A DNA stretch of 64,000 nucleotides from Bacillus sp. cl95 (GCF_900115925.1 NZ_FOYF01000006.1:62001-126000), one strand, 5' to 3'; counted from the first letter of the stretch, positions 9,058 to 18,701 are shown. Notes: generated by a model from the sequence alone, not told the origin. A program made the numbers and translations.

Positions 9058-9918
9058 GTGGCCAACAAAAATGTTGTAGGTCTTTATGAAACCAAACATG
9101 CTGCTATTCTTGAAATTGAAAAACTCAGAAATCTTGGGTATCGGCCAAGTGATATCACCGTAATCGCTAAGGAGCAAACTGCTGCCGACAGCATCACCTA
9201 TAGAACGGGTGTCGATTCCGCAGATACTTCAAGCTTAATGGTTGAAGAACCTAAGACGGAGAAATCATTCTCCGAATGGTTCGCAGCCCTTTTCGAAGAG
9301 GGCAAACCGCAGAACAATTCCCCATCTCCCTTAAGTGATTTTGGCTTAAGTGAAGAGGAAATTCCTTTTTATGAGGAAGGTATTAATGACGGGAAAATTC
9401 TGGTCCTTACAAATTCCGAGGGTAAAACGACTGAAAGTCATCCCACTTATTTTGGAACAAACATTCAACCGAAAAAGCCCTTGAATTCTAGTCCTAAATT
9501 AAATCCAAAACAAGGTTTCACCACTGAAGAACCTTTAATAGAGGAAAGAAAGATGGAGTTAAGGGAAGAGCAATTGCAAATTTCCAAGAATCAAATTCAA
9601 ACAGGAGAAGTTGAACTTCACAAACAAATCGTTGAAGAACAACAAACAGTCCAAGTTCCAGTATCAAAGGACGAGGTATTTGTTGAGCATAGAACGGCCG
9701 ATGAAGTGGCTTCTTCAGAGATCAGTGATGAGGACGATGAACTCATTCGTGTCCCTGTAGTCGAAGAACGACTAAAGGTCACAAAAGAACAAGTCGTCAC
9801 GGGAGAAGTAGTCATAGGCAAGCGTCAAGTTCAGGAAATGCAACAAGTAAGCGACACTGTCAAGCGCGAAGAACTTCGTGTAAATAAAAGTGGAGATGTT
9901 ATCATCAGAGAAAAATAA
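9058..9918 (+). CDS. YsnF-like general stress protein (YflT-type N-terminus, DUF2382 C-terminus)
   Basis: A 286-residue soluble protein. Residues 1-60 (VVGLYETKHAAILEIEKLRNLGY) match the heat-induced stress protein YflT/17M-type domain. Residues 165-280 carry the DUF2382 (YsnF/AvaK) domain as two related halves, each with an LREEQLQISKNQIQTGEV-like strand pair: EEQLQISK...TGEVELHK and EERLKVTK...TGEVVIGK. The GTG start at 9058 follows AAAGGAGG. The function is unknown; the family is induced by general stress in Bacillus, in line with the SigB-type promoter upstream. It is paired with a longer paralogue downstream. Confidence 0.85.
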   Translation: MANKNVVGLYETKHAAILEIEKLRNLGYRPSDITVIAKEQTAADSITYRTGVDSADTSSLMVEEPKTEKSFSEWFAALFEEGKPQNNSPSPLSDFGLSEEEIPFYEEGINDGKILVLTNSEGKTTESHPTYFGTNIQPKKPLNSSPKLNPKQGFTTEEPLIEERKMELREEQLQISKNQIQTGEVELHKQIVEEQQTVQVPVSKDEVFVEHRTADEVASSEISDEDDELIRVPVVEERLKVTKEQVVTGEVVIGKRQVQEMQQVSDTVKREELRVNKSGDVIIREK

Positions 9919-9921
9919 AAG

Positions 9922-9946
9922 GTTTCAAAACTTTGTGAGGTGGTAC
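9922..9946 (+). promoter_or_regulatory. Weak SigB-like promoter candidate for the second YsnF-like gene
   Basis: GTTTCA, 13 bases, TGGTAC: nine of twelve positions fit the SigB consensus. It lies about 245 bp upstream of the gene start, with a repeat element in between. Confidence 0.3.
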
Positions 9947-10019
9947 ACATTTAACATACCATCGTAACAGCTCTACTTATAAGGCTATGCTTAAGATCAT
10001 TATTGATTTTCTGCACTTT

Positions 10020-10148
10020 GTTGATTGGAGTGGAAGGCGCCTGACTCCTTGGGGATCAGCGTTACAGGCGAGACCCCGCAGGAGCGTTAGCGACGAGGAG
10101 GCTCGGCGAACGCCCCCAGGAAAGAAAGCGACTGGAGCGGAAATCAAC
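10020..10148. repeat. Bacillaceae-type GC-rich intergenic repeat, about 129 bp
   Basis: Bounded by the short inverted ends GTTGATT (10020-10026) and AATCAAC (10142-10148), with a GC-rich core carrying GAGACCCCGCAGGAGCG and GACGAGGAGGCTC. I recognise this core from memory as a recurrent dispersed intergenic element of Bacillaceae genomes. Base composition differs sharply from the flanks. Short open frames inside it on both strands are artefacts of its GC content. Whether it is a miniature transposable element or a structured RNA is not settled by the sequence. Confidence 0.7.
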
Positions 10149-10188
10149 AGGGATGTAAACAGAGCCAATTATTAAAGGAGGAAGAAAA

Positions 10189-11268
10189 ATGGACAAGCGT
10201 ATTGTAGGAGCATATGACACAGAACATGAAGCAATTGAGGCCATTCAGGATTTAACAGCAAGAGGTTATGATTCAGAAAACATCTCAGTGGTTGCCAAAA
10301 ACAAGGACGACCTTGACATGGTCGAAAGAGAAACTGGTACAAAAGCAGATGAAGGTGCAGTTGCTGGTGCAGCAACTGGAGGTGCAATCGGCGGAGTTAC
10401 TGGTCTACTAGCTGGTATCGGGGCACTTGCCATTCCTGGAGTTGGTCCAATCGTAGCGGCAGGTCCAATCGCAGCAGCATTAACAGGAGCTGCAGTAGGT
10501 GCTGGTGCTGGTGGAGTTGCTGGAGCATTAATTGGCATGGGCATTCCAGAAGATGAGGCGAAACGGTACAACTCATATGTTGACGAAGGGAAAATTCTTG
10601 TCTTAGTGGACGAGCAACCTGGTTTGAATACATTGGTGGACGATGCTGATCCAAACCTATATTCTGATGCTGATCGTGTAAATTCTTCACTTACTGACAC
10701 CACAAAGTTAGATTACACAAATAGTGATCTCGATTATTCCGACACAAACCGTGAGGGCGTTCGTAATTCTTTCGCTGATTCTACTCTTAACGAAACGGAA
10801 GAACGCACTTTGAAGCTAAAGGAAGAACAATTGAACATTTCTAAAGACCGCGTTCAAGCTGGTGAAGTCGAACTTCATAAAGAAGTTGTTGAAGATCAAC
10901 AAACGGTAAATGTTCCTGTTTCTAAGGAAGAAGTGTACATTGAACGTCGCGACGTTACAAACAGATTAACAGACGACACTACACCAATCGGTTCAGACGA
11001 AACCATTCGTATCCCGGTTAGCGAAGAAAAAGTTAATGTGTCTAAGGACACAGTCGTAACGGGCGAAGTCGTTGTTGGTAAGCGTGAAGTTGAAGAATCT
11101 GTAGAAGTTCGCGATACGTTAAAACGTGAGGAAGTCAACGTTGAGGATTACACTGAAGGTGGCGTCTTAAAAAACGAATTTGAGACTGATAACTTAACAA
11201 CAAACAAGTTAGATAATAATCGTAAAGACTGTGACTTATCTGATGATAAGTTTAACAATAGGTTTTAA
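10189..11268 (+). CDS. YsnF-like stress protein with glycine-zipper segment
   Basis: A 359-residue paralogue of the preceding protein. Residues 1-45 form the YflT-type domain (IVGAYDTEHEAIEAIQDLTARGYD). Residues 55-120 are a glycine/alanine-rich hydrophobic stretch (GAVAGAATGGAIGGVTG, GVGPIVAAGPIAAALTG) that looks like a glycine-zipper membrane-active segment, missing from the upstream paralogue. Residues 205-315 are the DUF2382 domain, again in two halves. The tail is Asp/Asn-rich. The ATG at 10189 follows AAAGGAGG. A general-stress role is inferred from the family and neighbour. Confidence 0.85.
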   Translation: MDKRIVGAYDTEHEAIEAIQDLTARGYDSENISVVAKNKDDLDMVERETGTKADEGAVAGAATGGAIGGVTGLLAGIGALAIPGVGPIVAAGPIAAALTGAAVGAGAGGVAGALIGMGIPEDEAKRYNSYVDEGKILVLVDEQPGLNTLVDDADPNLYSDADRVNSSLTDTTKLDYTNSDLDYSDTNREGVRNSFADSTLNETEERTLKLKEEQLNISKDRVQAGEVELHKEVVEDQQTVNVPVSKEEVYIERRDVTNRLTDDTTPIGSDETIRIPVSEEKVNVSKDTVVTGEVVVGKREVEESVEVRDTLKREEVNVEDYTEGGVLKNEFETDNLTTNKLDNNRKDCDLSDDKFNNRF

Positions 11269-11294
11269 TAACTTAAAATTCAATAATTAAAATG

Positions 11295-11335
11295 AAAAGA
11301 CAAGAGCCTTTTTCGACTGGCTCTTGTCTTTTTGT
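11295..11335 (+). terminator. Terminator after the YsnF-like pair
   Basis: A 14-bp perfect stem (11295-11308 with 11319-11332) with a T-rich 3' side. Confidence 0.9.
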
Positions 11336-11458
11336 AATCTATAAGTCTAAGACTTAGGATTCACATTCATTGAGGCATTATTATTCAAGATTAAATTGGA
11401 ACGCTTTTTGATAAAGATACCTTTTTAAAAAGCTTGAACAAATTTTCATGGTTTTGTT

Positions 11459-12235
11459 TTAATTGATTCTGCTTACGTAACCAAGTCTTGCTGAGATTTG
11501 TTTACCTATTTCAATCATCCGATCTTGTAGCGATTCCATTCGTTCATCAGTCATTCGTATTGTTGGACCAGAAATGCTGATAGCTGCGATGACCTTGCCT
11601 AAATGATCAAAGATAGGCGCCGCTATGCAGGTAATTCCTGTTTCATTTTCCTCTAAATCAAGCGCATAACCCTTTTGTTTCACTTGGATTAACTCCTTAA
11701 GGAATTGGTCTTTGTCAGTAATCGTATGTTCCGTATGCATCGCCATTCCTCTTCGTTCAAGAATTTCAAGAACAACACTTGATGGCAAGTGGGCAAGGAT
11801 TGCTTTTCCTACAGAAGTACAGTGCATTGGTGCCCTTTTCCCTACCTTGGAATGCATGCGCAACGTTTCGTTTCCTTCTAACTTTTCGATATAGACGACT
11901 TCCCCTTGATCATAAACAACCAAATGGATTACTTCATTGGTCTCATTTTCTAATTCAAGCAAGAAAGGTTTTGCTTCTTCCCTCAAATCTATCGAATCTA
12001 GCAGTTTTGTACTTACTTCTAAGAACTTATAGCCCAGCTTATATCTTCCTGTTTCACTATCCTGCTCAATGTAGCCATATTGAACAAGAGTGGAAAGTAT
12101 TCTATATACAGAGCTTTTGTTTATATCTATTTGTTTAGCAATTTCTGTTACACCAATGCCACCCTTTTTCATGCTCACAATCGTTATGATATCAAGGGCT
12201 CTGCTGACAGATTTCACTACATTTTCTCTTTCCAC
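11459..12235 (-). CDS. IclR-family transcriptional regulator
   Basis: A 258-residue repressor/activator: N-terminal winged helix-turn-helix (SVSRALDIITIVSMKKGGIGVTEIAKQIDINKSSVYRIL, residues 8-46) and the C-terminal effector domain with GRAPMHCTSVGKAILA-type sequence (KRAPMHCTSVGKAIL) and ISGPTIRMT near the end. IclR proteins sense small acids and control glyoxylate, aromatic or allantoin catabolism. The GTG start at 12235 follows AGGTGAAAG. Malate synthase G, which consumes glyoxylate, is the nearest intact catabolic gene and its most plausible target (inference). Confidence 0.88.
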   Translation of the reverse strand: MERENVVKSVSRALDIITIVSMKKGGIGVTEIAKQIDINKSSVYRILSTLVQYGYIEQDSETGRYKLGYKFLEVSTKLLDSIDLREEAKPFLLELENETNEVIHLVVYDQGEVVYIEKLEGNETLRMHSKVGKRAPMHCTSVGKAILAHLPSSVVLEILERRGMAMHTEHTITDKDQFLKELIQVKQKGYALDLEENETGITCIAAPIFDHLGKVIAAISISGPTIRMTDERMESLQDRMIEIGKQISARLGYVSRIN

Positions 12236-12339
12236 AATCTTTCACCTACTTCGATATTTACGTAATTACAAGCAGTACTGCAGCTCTTCACTAATGAAAT
12301 ATTATAGCATACAGTTTCTTTAAGTTTATCTGGCCAATA

Positions 12340-12549
12340 TTAGCCGTTAGCGCCGACTTTTACAGCGGTGAAAGTGTTGCGCAATATTCCAATCTCTTTA
12401 ATCGTACATTCAATGACATCGTCTGAGTCAACCATTTCCGCGCCTACAGGACTTCCTGTTAAAATTACACATCCTGGCTGGGCTGGCTTAAGGGTCAAGA
12501 CATATGCATGGCTTACGTGGATAAATCTCACATTTCTGGTGCTTGTCAC
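12340..12549 (-). pseudogene. C-terminal remnant of a fumarylacetoacetate hydrolase-family gene
   Basis: The frame carries VILTGSPVGAEM and DDVIECTIKEIGILRNT, which match the last two conserved blocks of FAH-family hydratases/decarboxylases (VILTGTPxGVG and GDVVEVEIExIGxLRN). The catalytic N-terminal two thirds are missing and the sequence ahead of the first block is not family-like. It lies between the IclR regulator and malate synthase G, all on the same strand, so the lost enzyme probably belonged to the same catabolic cluster. Confidence 0.65.
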
Positions 12550-12584
12550 TTATAAGGCACAAAAATCAACAATGACCTTTCATA

Positions 12585-12645
12585 AAAAAAGCTGACCCAA
12601 TACCAGGTTGATCCACAAACTCAGCCTTTTATTTGAGTCAGCCTT
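12585..12645 (-). terminator. Terminator after malate synthase G
   Basis: On the - strand GCTGAC pairs with GTCAGC across a long, partly paired loop, and the 3' arm is followed by seven T. It lies 20-75 bp after the glcB stop codon. Confidence 0.5.
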
Positions 12646-12662
12646 AGATTAAGGTTAAAAGA

Positions 12663-14843
12663 TTATTGTTTTATCGCAAATTTCGCTTTTGCTTCTATTC
12701 TGCGACGATGAAGGATTGGTTCCGTATATCCGCTTGGTTGGTCATAGCCTTGAAGAATGAGGTCGCAGGCAGCTTGGAACGCCACTGAATCATCATAATT
12801 AGCAGCCATAGGTCGATATGCCAAATTTCCTGCATTCTGTTCATCCACGACTTTTGCCATACGCTGCAAGGTCTCAATGACTTGTTCTTTCTTACAAATA
12901 CCGTGATGCAGCCAGTTAGCAACATGCTGGCTGGAAATACGAAGTGTAGCCCGGTCTTCCATCAGTCCTACGTTATTTATATCAGGTACTTTAGAACAGC
13001 CGACTCCCTGCTCAACCCATCGCACAACATAGCCCAGGATACTCTGAGCGTTGTTATCCAACTCATTTTGGATTTCCTCAGGAGTCCATTGAGGATTCGT
13101 TACAACTGGGAATTCTAAAATATCATCACGAAGGTCACGTTTATCGTTTGCTCTCTCATCTTGTACCTTTGTAATATCAACTTGATGATAGTGCAAGGCG
13201 TGCAATGTAGCTGCAGTAGGCGAAGGAACCCAAGCTGTGTTTGCACCTGTCTTCAGATGACCGATTTTCTGTTCCATCATCTCTTTCATTAAATCAGGCA
13301 TTGCCCACATACCTTTTCCAATCTGTGCTTGACCTTGAAAGCCACTTGATAGACCTGCAATGACATTGGATTGTTCGTAAGCCTGAAGCCACTTGGAAGA
13401 CTTCATTTCATTTTTCCGAACAACTGGACCTGCTTCCATTGAAGTATGGATTTCATCACCTGTTCGATCAAGGAATCCTGTATTGATGAACACGATTCTA
13501 TCCTTCACTTGGCGAATACATGCTTTCAGGTTCAAGGATGTACGACGTTCCTCGTCCATTACTCCAATTTTAAGCGTATTTCTTTGAAGCTCCAATAAAT
13601 CTTCCACTCTATCAAAAAGCTCGTTTGCAAAAGCAACTTCCTCTGATCCGTGCATTTTTGGTTTTACAATATACACTGATCCTTTAGAAGTATTTTGATA
13701 AGAACCATTGCCTAATAGCGTATGCTTGGCAATGAGACTCGTCATGACTGTATCCAAAATACCTTCTTGTATTTCTTCCCCGTCTTGGTCCAAGATGGCA
13801 TTGATGCTCATTAAATGTCCAACGTTTCGGACAAACAGAAGTGAGCGTCCTTTCAAGGACAGTTCTCCACCCGTAGGAGAAGAATATTTTCGGTCAGCAT
13901 TGAGCTTACGCATCATGGACTTATTCCCTTTTGAAAAAGAAGCTTCCAAATCGCCTTTCATAAGTCCCAGCCAGTTGCGATATACGAGCACTTTATCTTC
14001 TGCATCAACTGCTGTTACAGAATCCTCACAGTCCATAATCGTCGTTACAGCTGATTCCAAGAGTAAATCTTTCACACCCGCTTCGTCTGTTTGACCGATT
14101 GGATGGCTACGATCGATTTGAATCTCAAAGTGGAGACCATTATTCTTCAGAAGAACAGCGCTAGGTTGTTCAGGTGCACCTTGATAACCCGCAAACTTTT
14201 CTTCATTTTTAAGCCCAGTTGATTCTCCATTCTTAAGTTTTACAGTCAGTTTTCCATCCACTACAAGATAACTTGTAGCCTCTTTGTGTGAGAAGCCATT
14301 CAATGGTACAGCTTGATCAAGGAATTCCCTTGCAAAGTCAATGACCTTTTCACCACGTACAGGATTGTAACCTCCTGCACGAGTTGCACCACCTTCTTCG
14401 CTAATGGCGTCTGTGCCGTAAAGGGCATCATATAAGCTTCCCCAACGCGCATTCGCAGCGTTGATCGCATAACGCGCATTATTTACTGGAACAACTAACT
14501 GAGGTCCAGCCTGAACCGCAATCTCATCGTCTACCCCTTCTGTCTTGATATCGAAATCTTCGACTTCCGTCTCCAAGTAGCCGATTTCTTCTAAGAATGA
14601 TTTATAAGTTTCAAAGTTAAAACTTTGATTGTTTTCACGATGCCAGGTATTAATCTTGCTTTGAATTTCATCTCGACGAGCGAGTAATTGCTTATTTTTT
14701 GGAGTCAAATCATGAACTAACTTTTCAAAACCAGACCAAAATTTCTCAGGTTCTAAATCACTTCCCGGAAGAGCTTCTGAATTAATAAATTCATAGAGCT
14801 CTGAAGCTACTTGAAGACTTCCTACTTTCACATAGTTTTCCAT
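12663..14843 (-). CDS. glcB: Malate synthase G
   Basis: A 726-residue enzyme (the Escherichia coli protein has 723) that condenses glyoxylate with acetyl-CoA to give malate. Visible family blocks include the insertion typical of isoform G (residues 125-240), [15 protein letters not shown] around the Mg2+ site, the [18 protein letters not shown] strand and [19 protein letters not shown], which holds the catalytic-base Asp. The ATG at 14843 follows AAAGGAGGAAA. The upstream leader holds an inverted repeat at 14866-14905. With an IclR regulator next to it, it probably serves growth on glycolate, glyoxylate or purine breakdown products rather than the acetate shunt. Confidence 0.95.
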   Translation of the reverse strand: MENYVKVGSLQVASELYEFINSEALPGSDLEPEKFWSGFEKLVHDLTPKNKQLLARRDEIQSKINTWHRENNQSFNFETYKSFLEEIGYLETEVEDFDIKTEGVDDEIAVQAGPQLVVPVNNARYAINAANARWGSLYDALYGTDAISEEGGATRAGGYNPVRGEKVIDFAREFLDQAVPLNGFSHKEATSYLVVDGKLTVKLKNGESTGLKNEEKFAGYQGAPEQPSAVLLKNNGLHFEIQIDRSHPIGQTDEAGVKDLLLESAVTTIMDCEDSVTAVDAEDKVLVYRNWLGLMKGDLEASFSKGNKSMMRKLNADRKYSSPTGGELSLKGRSLLFVRNVGHLMSINAILDQDGEEIQEGILDTVMTSLIAKHTLLGNGSYQNTSKGSVYIVKPKMHGSEEVAFANELFDRVEDLLELQRNTLKIGVMDEERRTSLNLKACIRQVKDRIVFINTGFLDRTGDEIHTSMEAGPVVRKNEMKSSKWLQAYEQSNVIAGLSSGFQGQAQIGKGMWAMPDLMKEMMEQKIGHLKTGANTAWVPSPTAATLHALHYHQVDITKVQDERANDKRDLRDDILEFPVVTNPQWTPEEIQNELDNNAQSILGYVVRWVEQGVGCSKVPDINNVGLMEDRATLRISSQHVANWLHHGICKKEQVIETLQRMAKVVDEQNAGNLAYRPMAANYDDSVAFQAACDLILQGYDQPSGYTEPILHRRRIEAKAKFAIKQ

Positions 14844-14865
14844 TGAAGATTTCCTCCTTTGATTT

Positions 14866-14905
14866 GAAACACGTTTTAATGTTTGTTATTACAAAACACT
14901 GTTTC
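14866..14905 (-). promoter_or_regulatory. Inverted repeat, candidate operator of malate synthase G
   Basis: Arms GAAACACGTTTT (14866-14877) and AAAACACTGTTTC (14893-14905) are nearly complementary around a 15-bp spacer, directly upstream of the glcB ribosome binding site. This is a candidate site for the neighbouring IclR protein; no consensus proves it. Confidence 0.4.
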
Positions 14906-15051
14906 TAATATGGTTTAATAAAATGATACCATGTCATTCGTTTGTACTTCAATAATTTTCAAAAAATTTATTCAATTCCAACCATTATTTTGAATTTGCC
15001 CATAAGCATCGAAGCCTAATAGTCAATTGAACTTAGTAGTTCAATTGAAAT

Positions 15052-15399
15052 AGGTTCTTCGGTACCACATTACCTGCATCAGTGATGGTAACGTCAGGTA
15101 AGAATGTGAAAGAAAATCCTGAGCTTGTTCAAAAAATTATCGACGCCCATAAAGAGGCTGTTGATTTCATTTTGAAAAATCCAGAAGAAGCGAAAGAAAT
15201 CACAATTAAAGACATTAAAGATGTAACAGGCCAAGAATTAAAGAAATCTGTCATGGATAAAGCATGGAATCGAATTGGCTTCACATACGAAGTCGACGAA
15301 GAAGCGATTCAAGCATTCTCTGATTCTTCCTATGCATTGAAATTTTTAAAAGATAAGCCTGCATTCGATAAATTAATTGATAAGCAGTTTATTAATTAG
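15052..15399 (+). pseudogene. C-terminal remnant of a SsuA/TauA-type substrate-binding protein
   Basis: The open frame reads GTTLPASVMVTSGKNVKENP and then PELVQKIIDAHKEAVDFI, the pattern of the C-terminal lobe of NitT/TauT (sulfonate, nitrate, taurine) ABC binding proteins. Only about 115 of some 330 residues remain; a stop at 15046 and unrelated sequence lie upstream, and there is no ribosome binding site before the ATG at 15082. No permease or ATPase gene is adjacent. A real terminator still follows at 15422-15456, so the 3' end of an old gene is intact. Confidence 0.7.
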
Positions 15400-15421
15400 C
15401 AGTTCAGTAATATGTACGGTG

Positions 15422-15456
15422 CGTGCATCAAGGAGTTCCCCTTGGTGCACGTTTTT
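15422..15456 (+). terminator. Terminator after the binding-protein remnant
   Basis: Stem 15422-15433 with 15440-15451 (one G-T pair) and five T. Confidence 0.85.
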
Positions 15457-15555
15457 CTGTTATTCTAGTTAATAGCGCTTGGGTCTCCTACGAGTTTCGA
15501 AGTTGCATTTAATCTCTAAACACTCCATCATGACTGTTCAAAAGGAGAAGTGAAA

Positions 15556-16560
15556 TTGAACAACACATATTTAATAAAAATCAATCATCGCCTCCCTAAT
15601 TGGGTAATCGGTGTATTTTTTACAATCTTGATTGCACTTATCGCTAAATACTTCGGTGAGATGTTTCCGCTTGTTGGAGGAATATTGATTGCGATTTTAA
15701 TAGGAATACTAATAAAAAATACAGTTGGCGTCCATACGGCTTTTGAACCTGGACTGAATCTAACGGTTAAAAAGCTTTTAAAGGTTTCCGTCATCTTACT
15801 CGGGGCAAGTCTTAACCTCACACAAATATTATCTATCGGAGCCAAATCCCTTGGTGTTATTCTTGTGTCAGTAATCCTTGGAATTGGTCTTACATTATGG
15901 TTTGGTAAGCTGCTGAAACTTGATCGTCGACTCTCCCTTTTGATTGGCGTCGGAACGAGCATTTGCGGTGCAACTGCCATTTCTTGCGTAAAAGGGACTC
16001 TCGAAGCAAAAGATGATGAGACTGCATACGCCATTTCTACAATTGTTTTATTTAACCTGTTGGCATTTTTCATCTACCCACTTGTTGGCCATCTATTTCA
16101 TTTCAATGCCGAAGCATTCGGTGTATGGGCGGGAACGGCTGTACATGATACTTCCTCAGCAGTTGCCGTCGGTTATGTATATAGCAATGAAGCAGGACAG
16201 ATTTCTACGACAGTTAAACTTGTACGTACCCTATTTCTGTTACCCGTGATTTTGATTCTGCCCTTTTTGATGAAAACAAAAGGTACGACAAAAGAATCCC
16301 TAACGAAGGCTTTTCCTTGGTTCGTTTTAGTTTTCTTATTCATGAGTATCTTGAATTCCATTGGGCTCATCCCACACAAACTTGCAGACTCTTTAACGGA
16401 TATTGCTAAATTCCTAATTATTATGGTCATGGCTGCTGTAGGTCTTCAGGTAAATGTAAAACAATTTGCCAAGCTTGGAATTAAACCGCTCCTCACTGGT
16501 TTGTTCGCATCACTGTTGGTCTCGTTAGCTAGTTTAGCCATGATATGGATGTTTTTTTAA
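15556..16560 (+). CDS. YeiH/UPF0324-family putative sulfate exporter
   Basis: A 334-residue membrane protein with about ten helices. Family marks include the LLKVSVILLGASLNLTQI segment, IGVGTSICGATAISC and GTAVHDTSSAVAVGYVYS. Members are annotated as putative sulfate exporters, with limited proof. AAAGGAG at 15541-15547 favours the TTG at 15556 (eight-base spacing) over a GTG at 15550. It lies just after the remnant of a sulfonate-type binding protein, which would fit sulfur metabolism (speculative). It stands alone on the + strand. Confidence 0.85.
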   Translation: MNNTYLIKINHRLPNWVIGVFFTILIALIAKYFGEMFPLVGGILIAILIGILIKNTVGVHTAFEPGLNLTVKKLLKVSVILLGASLNLTQILSIGAKSLGVILVSVILGIGLTLWFGKLLKLDRRLSLLIGVGTSICGATAISCVKGTLEAKDDETAYAISTIVLFNLLAFFIYPLVGHLFHFNAEAFGVWAGTAVHDTSSAVAVGYVYSNEAGQISTTVKLVRTLFLLPVILILPFLMKTKGTTKESLTKAFPWFVLVFLFMSILNSIGLIPHKLADSLTDIAKFLIIMVMAAVGLQVNVKQFAKLGIKPLLTGLFASLLVSLASLAMIWMFF

Positions 16561-16702
16561 TAGGCTATTTTCGTATACTTTGTTGTTATTGGATTGAAAC
16601 CAAAAGCATTTTATATTGAGGAAAAGAGCACAAAATAAGAATGAATACGTGTATTTGCTTTGGGTCCTATCAGCAGCAATCAATGCGAAAACAACCTTTT
16701 TC

Positions 16703-17410
16703 CTAATCTACTAGAAATATTTCCGCCCCAACTGTTAACGTCCCTTGGTTTACAACAGAGGCGTAAACACCTAAGTTCCCTTTTCTTTCTTTTACTATTG
16801 TCTTTAGGATTTTAGGGTTTTTCTTGGCAGGATCATTGGGATCGATATTGACATACGCACAACGTGGGCAATGTGAGTTGATGGTCAATTCAATATCGTT
16901 GATAACCAATTTCTTTCCGAACCATTGCTCCTCTTCAAAAGGAACCCCACTATCCAGTTCAATAACAACATTCGGCCTAAACCTTTTCATATTTAATTCA
17001 TCTTCATTACATAAGTCCGCAACTTTCATTAATGAGGATTCAGAGATGATTAAAAGATGATCTTCCCAATAAGCCCCTCTTTCTTCTGGCTGACTCTCCA
17101 CTTGTTCAAGATTACGATCACCTGTCTTATCGGCCATGTAGTTGATGAAACTTTGGTCATTCCAATCAAACTCTTGGCCATCAGGTGTTGTCACCTTAGT
17201 ACCATAGCCTTCTTCATCACTATTGAGCACTGCTTGATGGGCAAATAACTCCGGCATTTCGATCGCCGTTAAATACTTATCGTTCATTTTAATGGCAAAT
17301 GAACGATCTCCAACTATACCATTGGCCATAATAGGTACTTCAGTTAATCTTTCTCCACCCATTGATTTTACTGGATATCTATATATTTCTTTCACAATGC
17401 CTACTCTCAA
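16703..17410 (-). CDS. MOSC domain-containing protein
   Basis: A 235-residue protein with an N-terminal MOSC beta-barrel part (IVKEIYRYPVKSMGGERL) and the MOSC core including ELTINSHCPRCAYVNIDP, where the conserved Cys of the family appears. MOSC proteins bind sulfur or molybdenum cofactor and some reduce N-hydroxylated compounds (YcbX/mARC type). The TTG start at 17410 is supported by GGGAGG ten bases before it. It is divergent from the Lrp-type regulator, with a 136-bp shared upstream region. Confidence 0.85.
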   Translation of the reverse strand: MRVGIVKEIYRYPVKSMGGERLTEVPIMANGIVGDRSFAIKMNDKYLTAIEMPELFAHQAVLNSDEEGYGTKVTTPDGQEFDWNDQSFINYMADKTGDRNLEQVESQPEERGAYWEDHLLIISESSLMKVADLCNEDELNMKRFRPNVVIELDSGVPFEEEQWFGKKLVINDIELTINSHCPRCAYVNIDPNDPAKKNPKILKTIVKERKGNLGVYASVVNQGTLTVGAEIFLVD

Positions 17411-17546
17411 TCTCTTAACCTCCCAACAACTCTTTTAGCTATATAATTCTAGGGTGACCAATTATTTCATTTATTGTAATATTTTAAATATATATGATGC
17501 AAATTTATTCCTTGCACACCCTTTAATGAAAAGGTGGAAGATGAAA

Positions 17547-17978
17547 ATGGATATTACCGATTTAAAAATCTTAGAAGAACTTCAATTGAACGGAAGAATA
17601 ACGATGACAGAACTTGGCAAAAAAGTAGCCCTTACAGCACCGGCTGCCGCAGAAAGAATTAGAAAGATGGAAGAAAAAGACGTTATCCGAAACTATACGA
17701 TTGCCTTAAATCCTGAAAAAGTGAATAAACCGATATCAGCATTTATTTTATTTGATACGGAAAAATGCCATCAATTCGTTGAATATTGCAAGACTTATCC
17801 AGATGTCGTTGAGTGTCACCGTTTGGCTGGACAATATAGTTACATAGTTAGGATTATGACATCATCTGTAGCCAAGCTTGAAGATTTCATTAACAACACA
17901 ATGAAATACGGAAAATCCTCCACCTTGATTACCCTTTCTTCTCCCATTGATGGAAGACCGATACAATTTCATGAATAA
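17547..17978 (+). CDS. Lrp/AsnC-family transcriptional regulator
   Basis: A 143-residue protein: N-terminal helix-turn-helix (MDITDLKILEELQLNGRI then ELGKKVALTAPAAAERI) and the C-terminal RAM ligand-binding domain (residues 65-143, ECHRLAGQYSYIVRIMTSS). The ATG at 17547 is nine bases after AAGGTGG and gives the usual family N-terminus; longer readings are not supported. Lrp-type proteins sense amino acids. The target is unknown; the divergent MOSC gene and the downstream hydrolase gene are candidates. Confidence 0.88.
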   Translation: MDITDLKILEELQLNGRITMTELGKKVALTAPAAAERIRKMEEKDVIRNYTIALNPEKVNKPISAFILFDTEKCHQFVEYCKTYPDVVECHRLAGQYSYIVRIMTSSVAKLEDFINNTMKYGKSSTLITLSSPIDGRPIQFHE

Positions 17979-18131
17979 ACCTTGAAAGAGCAGTACTTTC
18001 AAAAGTTAAGTTTCAACTATTATACTCTTACATTAAAAAGTTTTGCGGTGGCATCTACTTTCATTGTTGCATTTCTTCCTTCTAACAATCTACGTAAAAT
18101 AAAGATATCAAATGAAAAGGGGAAATGAACG

Positions 18132-18695
18132 TTGAAAAATATTCCGCAGGACACCGCTTTGATTATTGTTGATGTACAGCAAGCTTTTAATGATCCTAGC
18201 TGGGGGAGACGCAATAATCCACAAGCTGAAAAAAATATTTTGAGGCTACTTGCTCATTGGCGTAAAACTGAACGCCCGATTTTTCACATCCAACACACTT
18301 CGAGACTGACAGTAGGTTCTTTATTTTACCATTTAAAGGATACACATAAATTTAAAGAAGGCTTTGAGCCCCATAATGACGAGCCGGTTCTTCAAAAGAA
18401 TGTGAATAGCTCTTTCATCGGAACTGACTTGGAGCAAAGATTAAGAGAAAAAGACATTCGTTCAATTGTGGTCGTAGGTTTGACTACAAACCATTGTGTG
18501 GAAACCACAACAAGAATGGCAGGGAATTTCGGATTTGATACTTATCTAGTTTCCGATGCCACAGCTACCTTCGATCGCAAAGGCCCTGATGGCGAGATTT
18601 ATGCGGCAGAAACCATTCATAATATGACGCTTGTGAATCTTAATGAAGAGTTTGCTACAATTATTGATACGGATACACTTCTTAGTTTAAGTTAA
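18132..18695 (+). CDS. Isochorismatase-family cysteine hydrolase
   Basis: A 187-residue alpha/beta hydrolase. Catalytic elements are Asp in TALIIVDVQQAF (near residue 14), a Lys in VLQKNVNSSFIGT, and the nucleophile Cys in GLTTNHCVETTTR with the cis-peptide before it. Family members hydrolyse isochorismate, nicotinamide, ureidoacrylate or other amides; the substrate is not clear. The TTG start at 18132 follows AAGGGGAAA. The gene is single, with a terminator at 18702-18734. Confidence 0.88.
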   Translation: MKNIPQDTALIIVDVQQAFNDPSWGRRNNPQAEKNILRLLAHWRKTERPIFHIQHTSRLTVGSLFYHLKDTHKFKEGFEPHNDEPVLQKNVNSSFIGTDLEQRLREKDIRSIVVVGLTTNHCVETTTRMAGNFGFDTYLVSDATATFDRKGPDGEIYAAETIHNMTLVNLNEEFATIIDTDTLLSLS

Positions 18696-18701
18696 ACAGG
18701 T

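Noticed and set aside
9977-10175. Open frames on both strands within the GC-rich repeat
   Set aside because: They arise from the composition of the dispersed repeat element, lack ribosome binding sites and cross its borders.
10266-10703. Alanine/proline-rich frame antisense to the second YsnF-like gene
   Set aside because: It mirrors the Gly/Ala-rich coding stretch of the real gene; the sense frame has a strong start and known domains.
15082-15399. A small intact gene of 105 residues
   Set aside because: Family-like sequence extends upstream of the ATG to a stop, the start has no ribosome binding site, and the protein equals only the C-terminal lobe of a longer binding protein.
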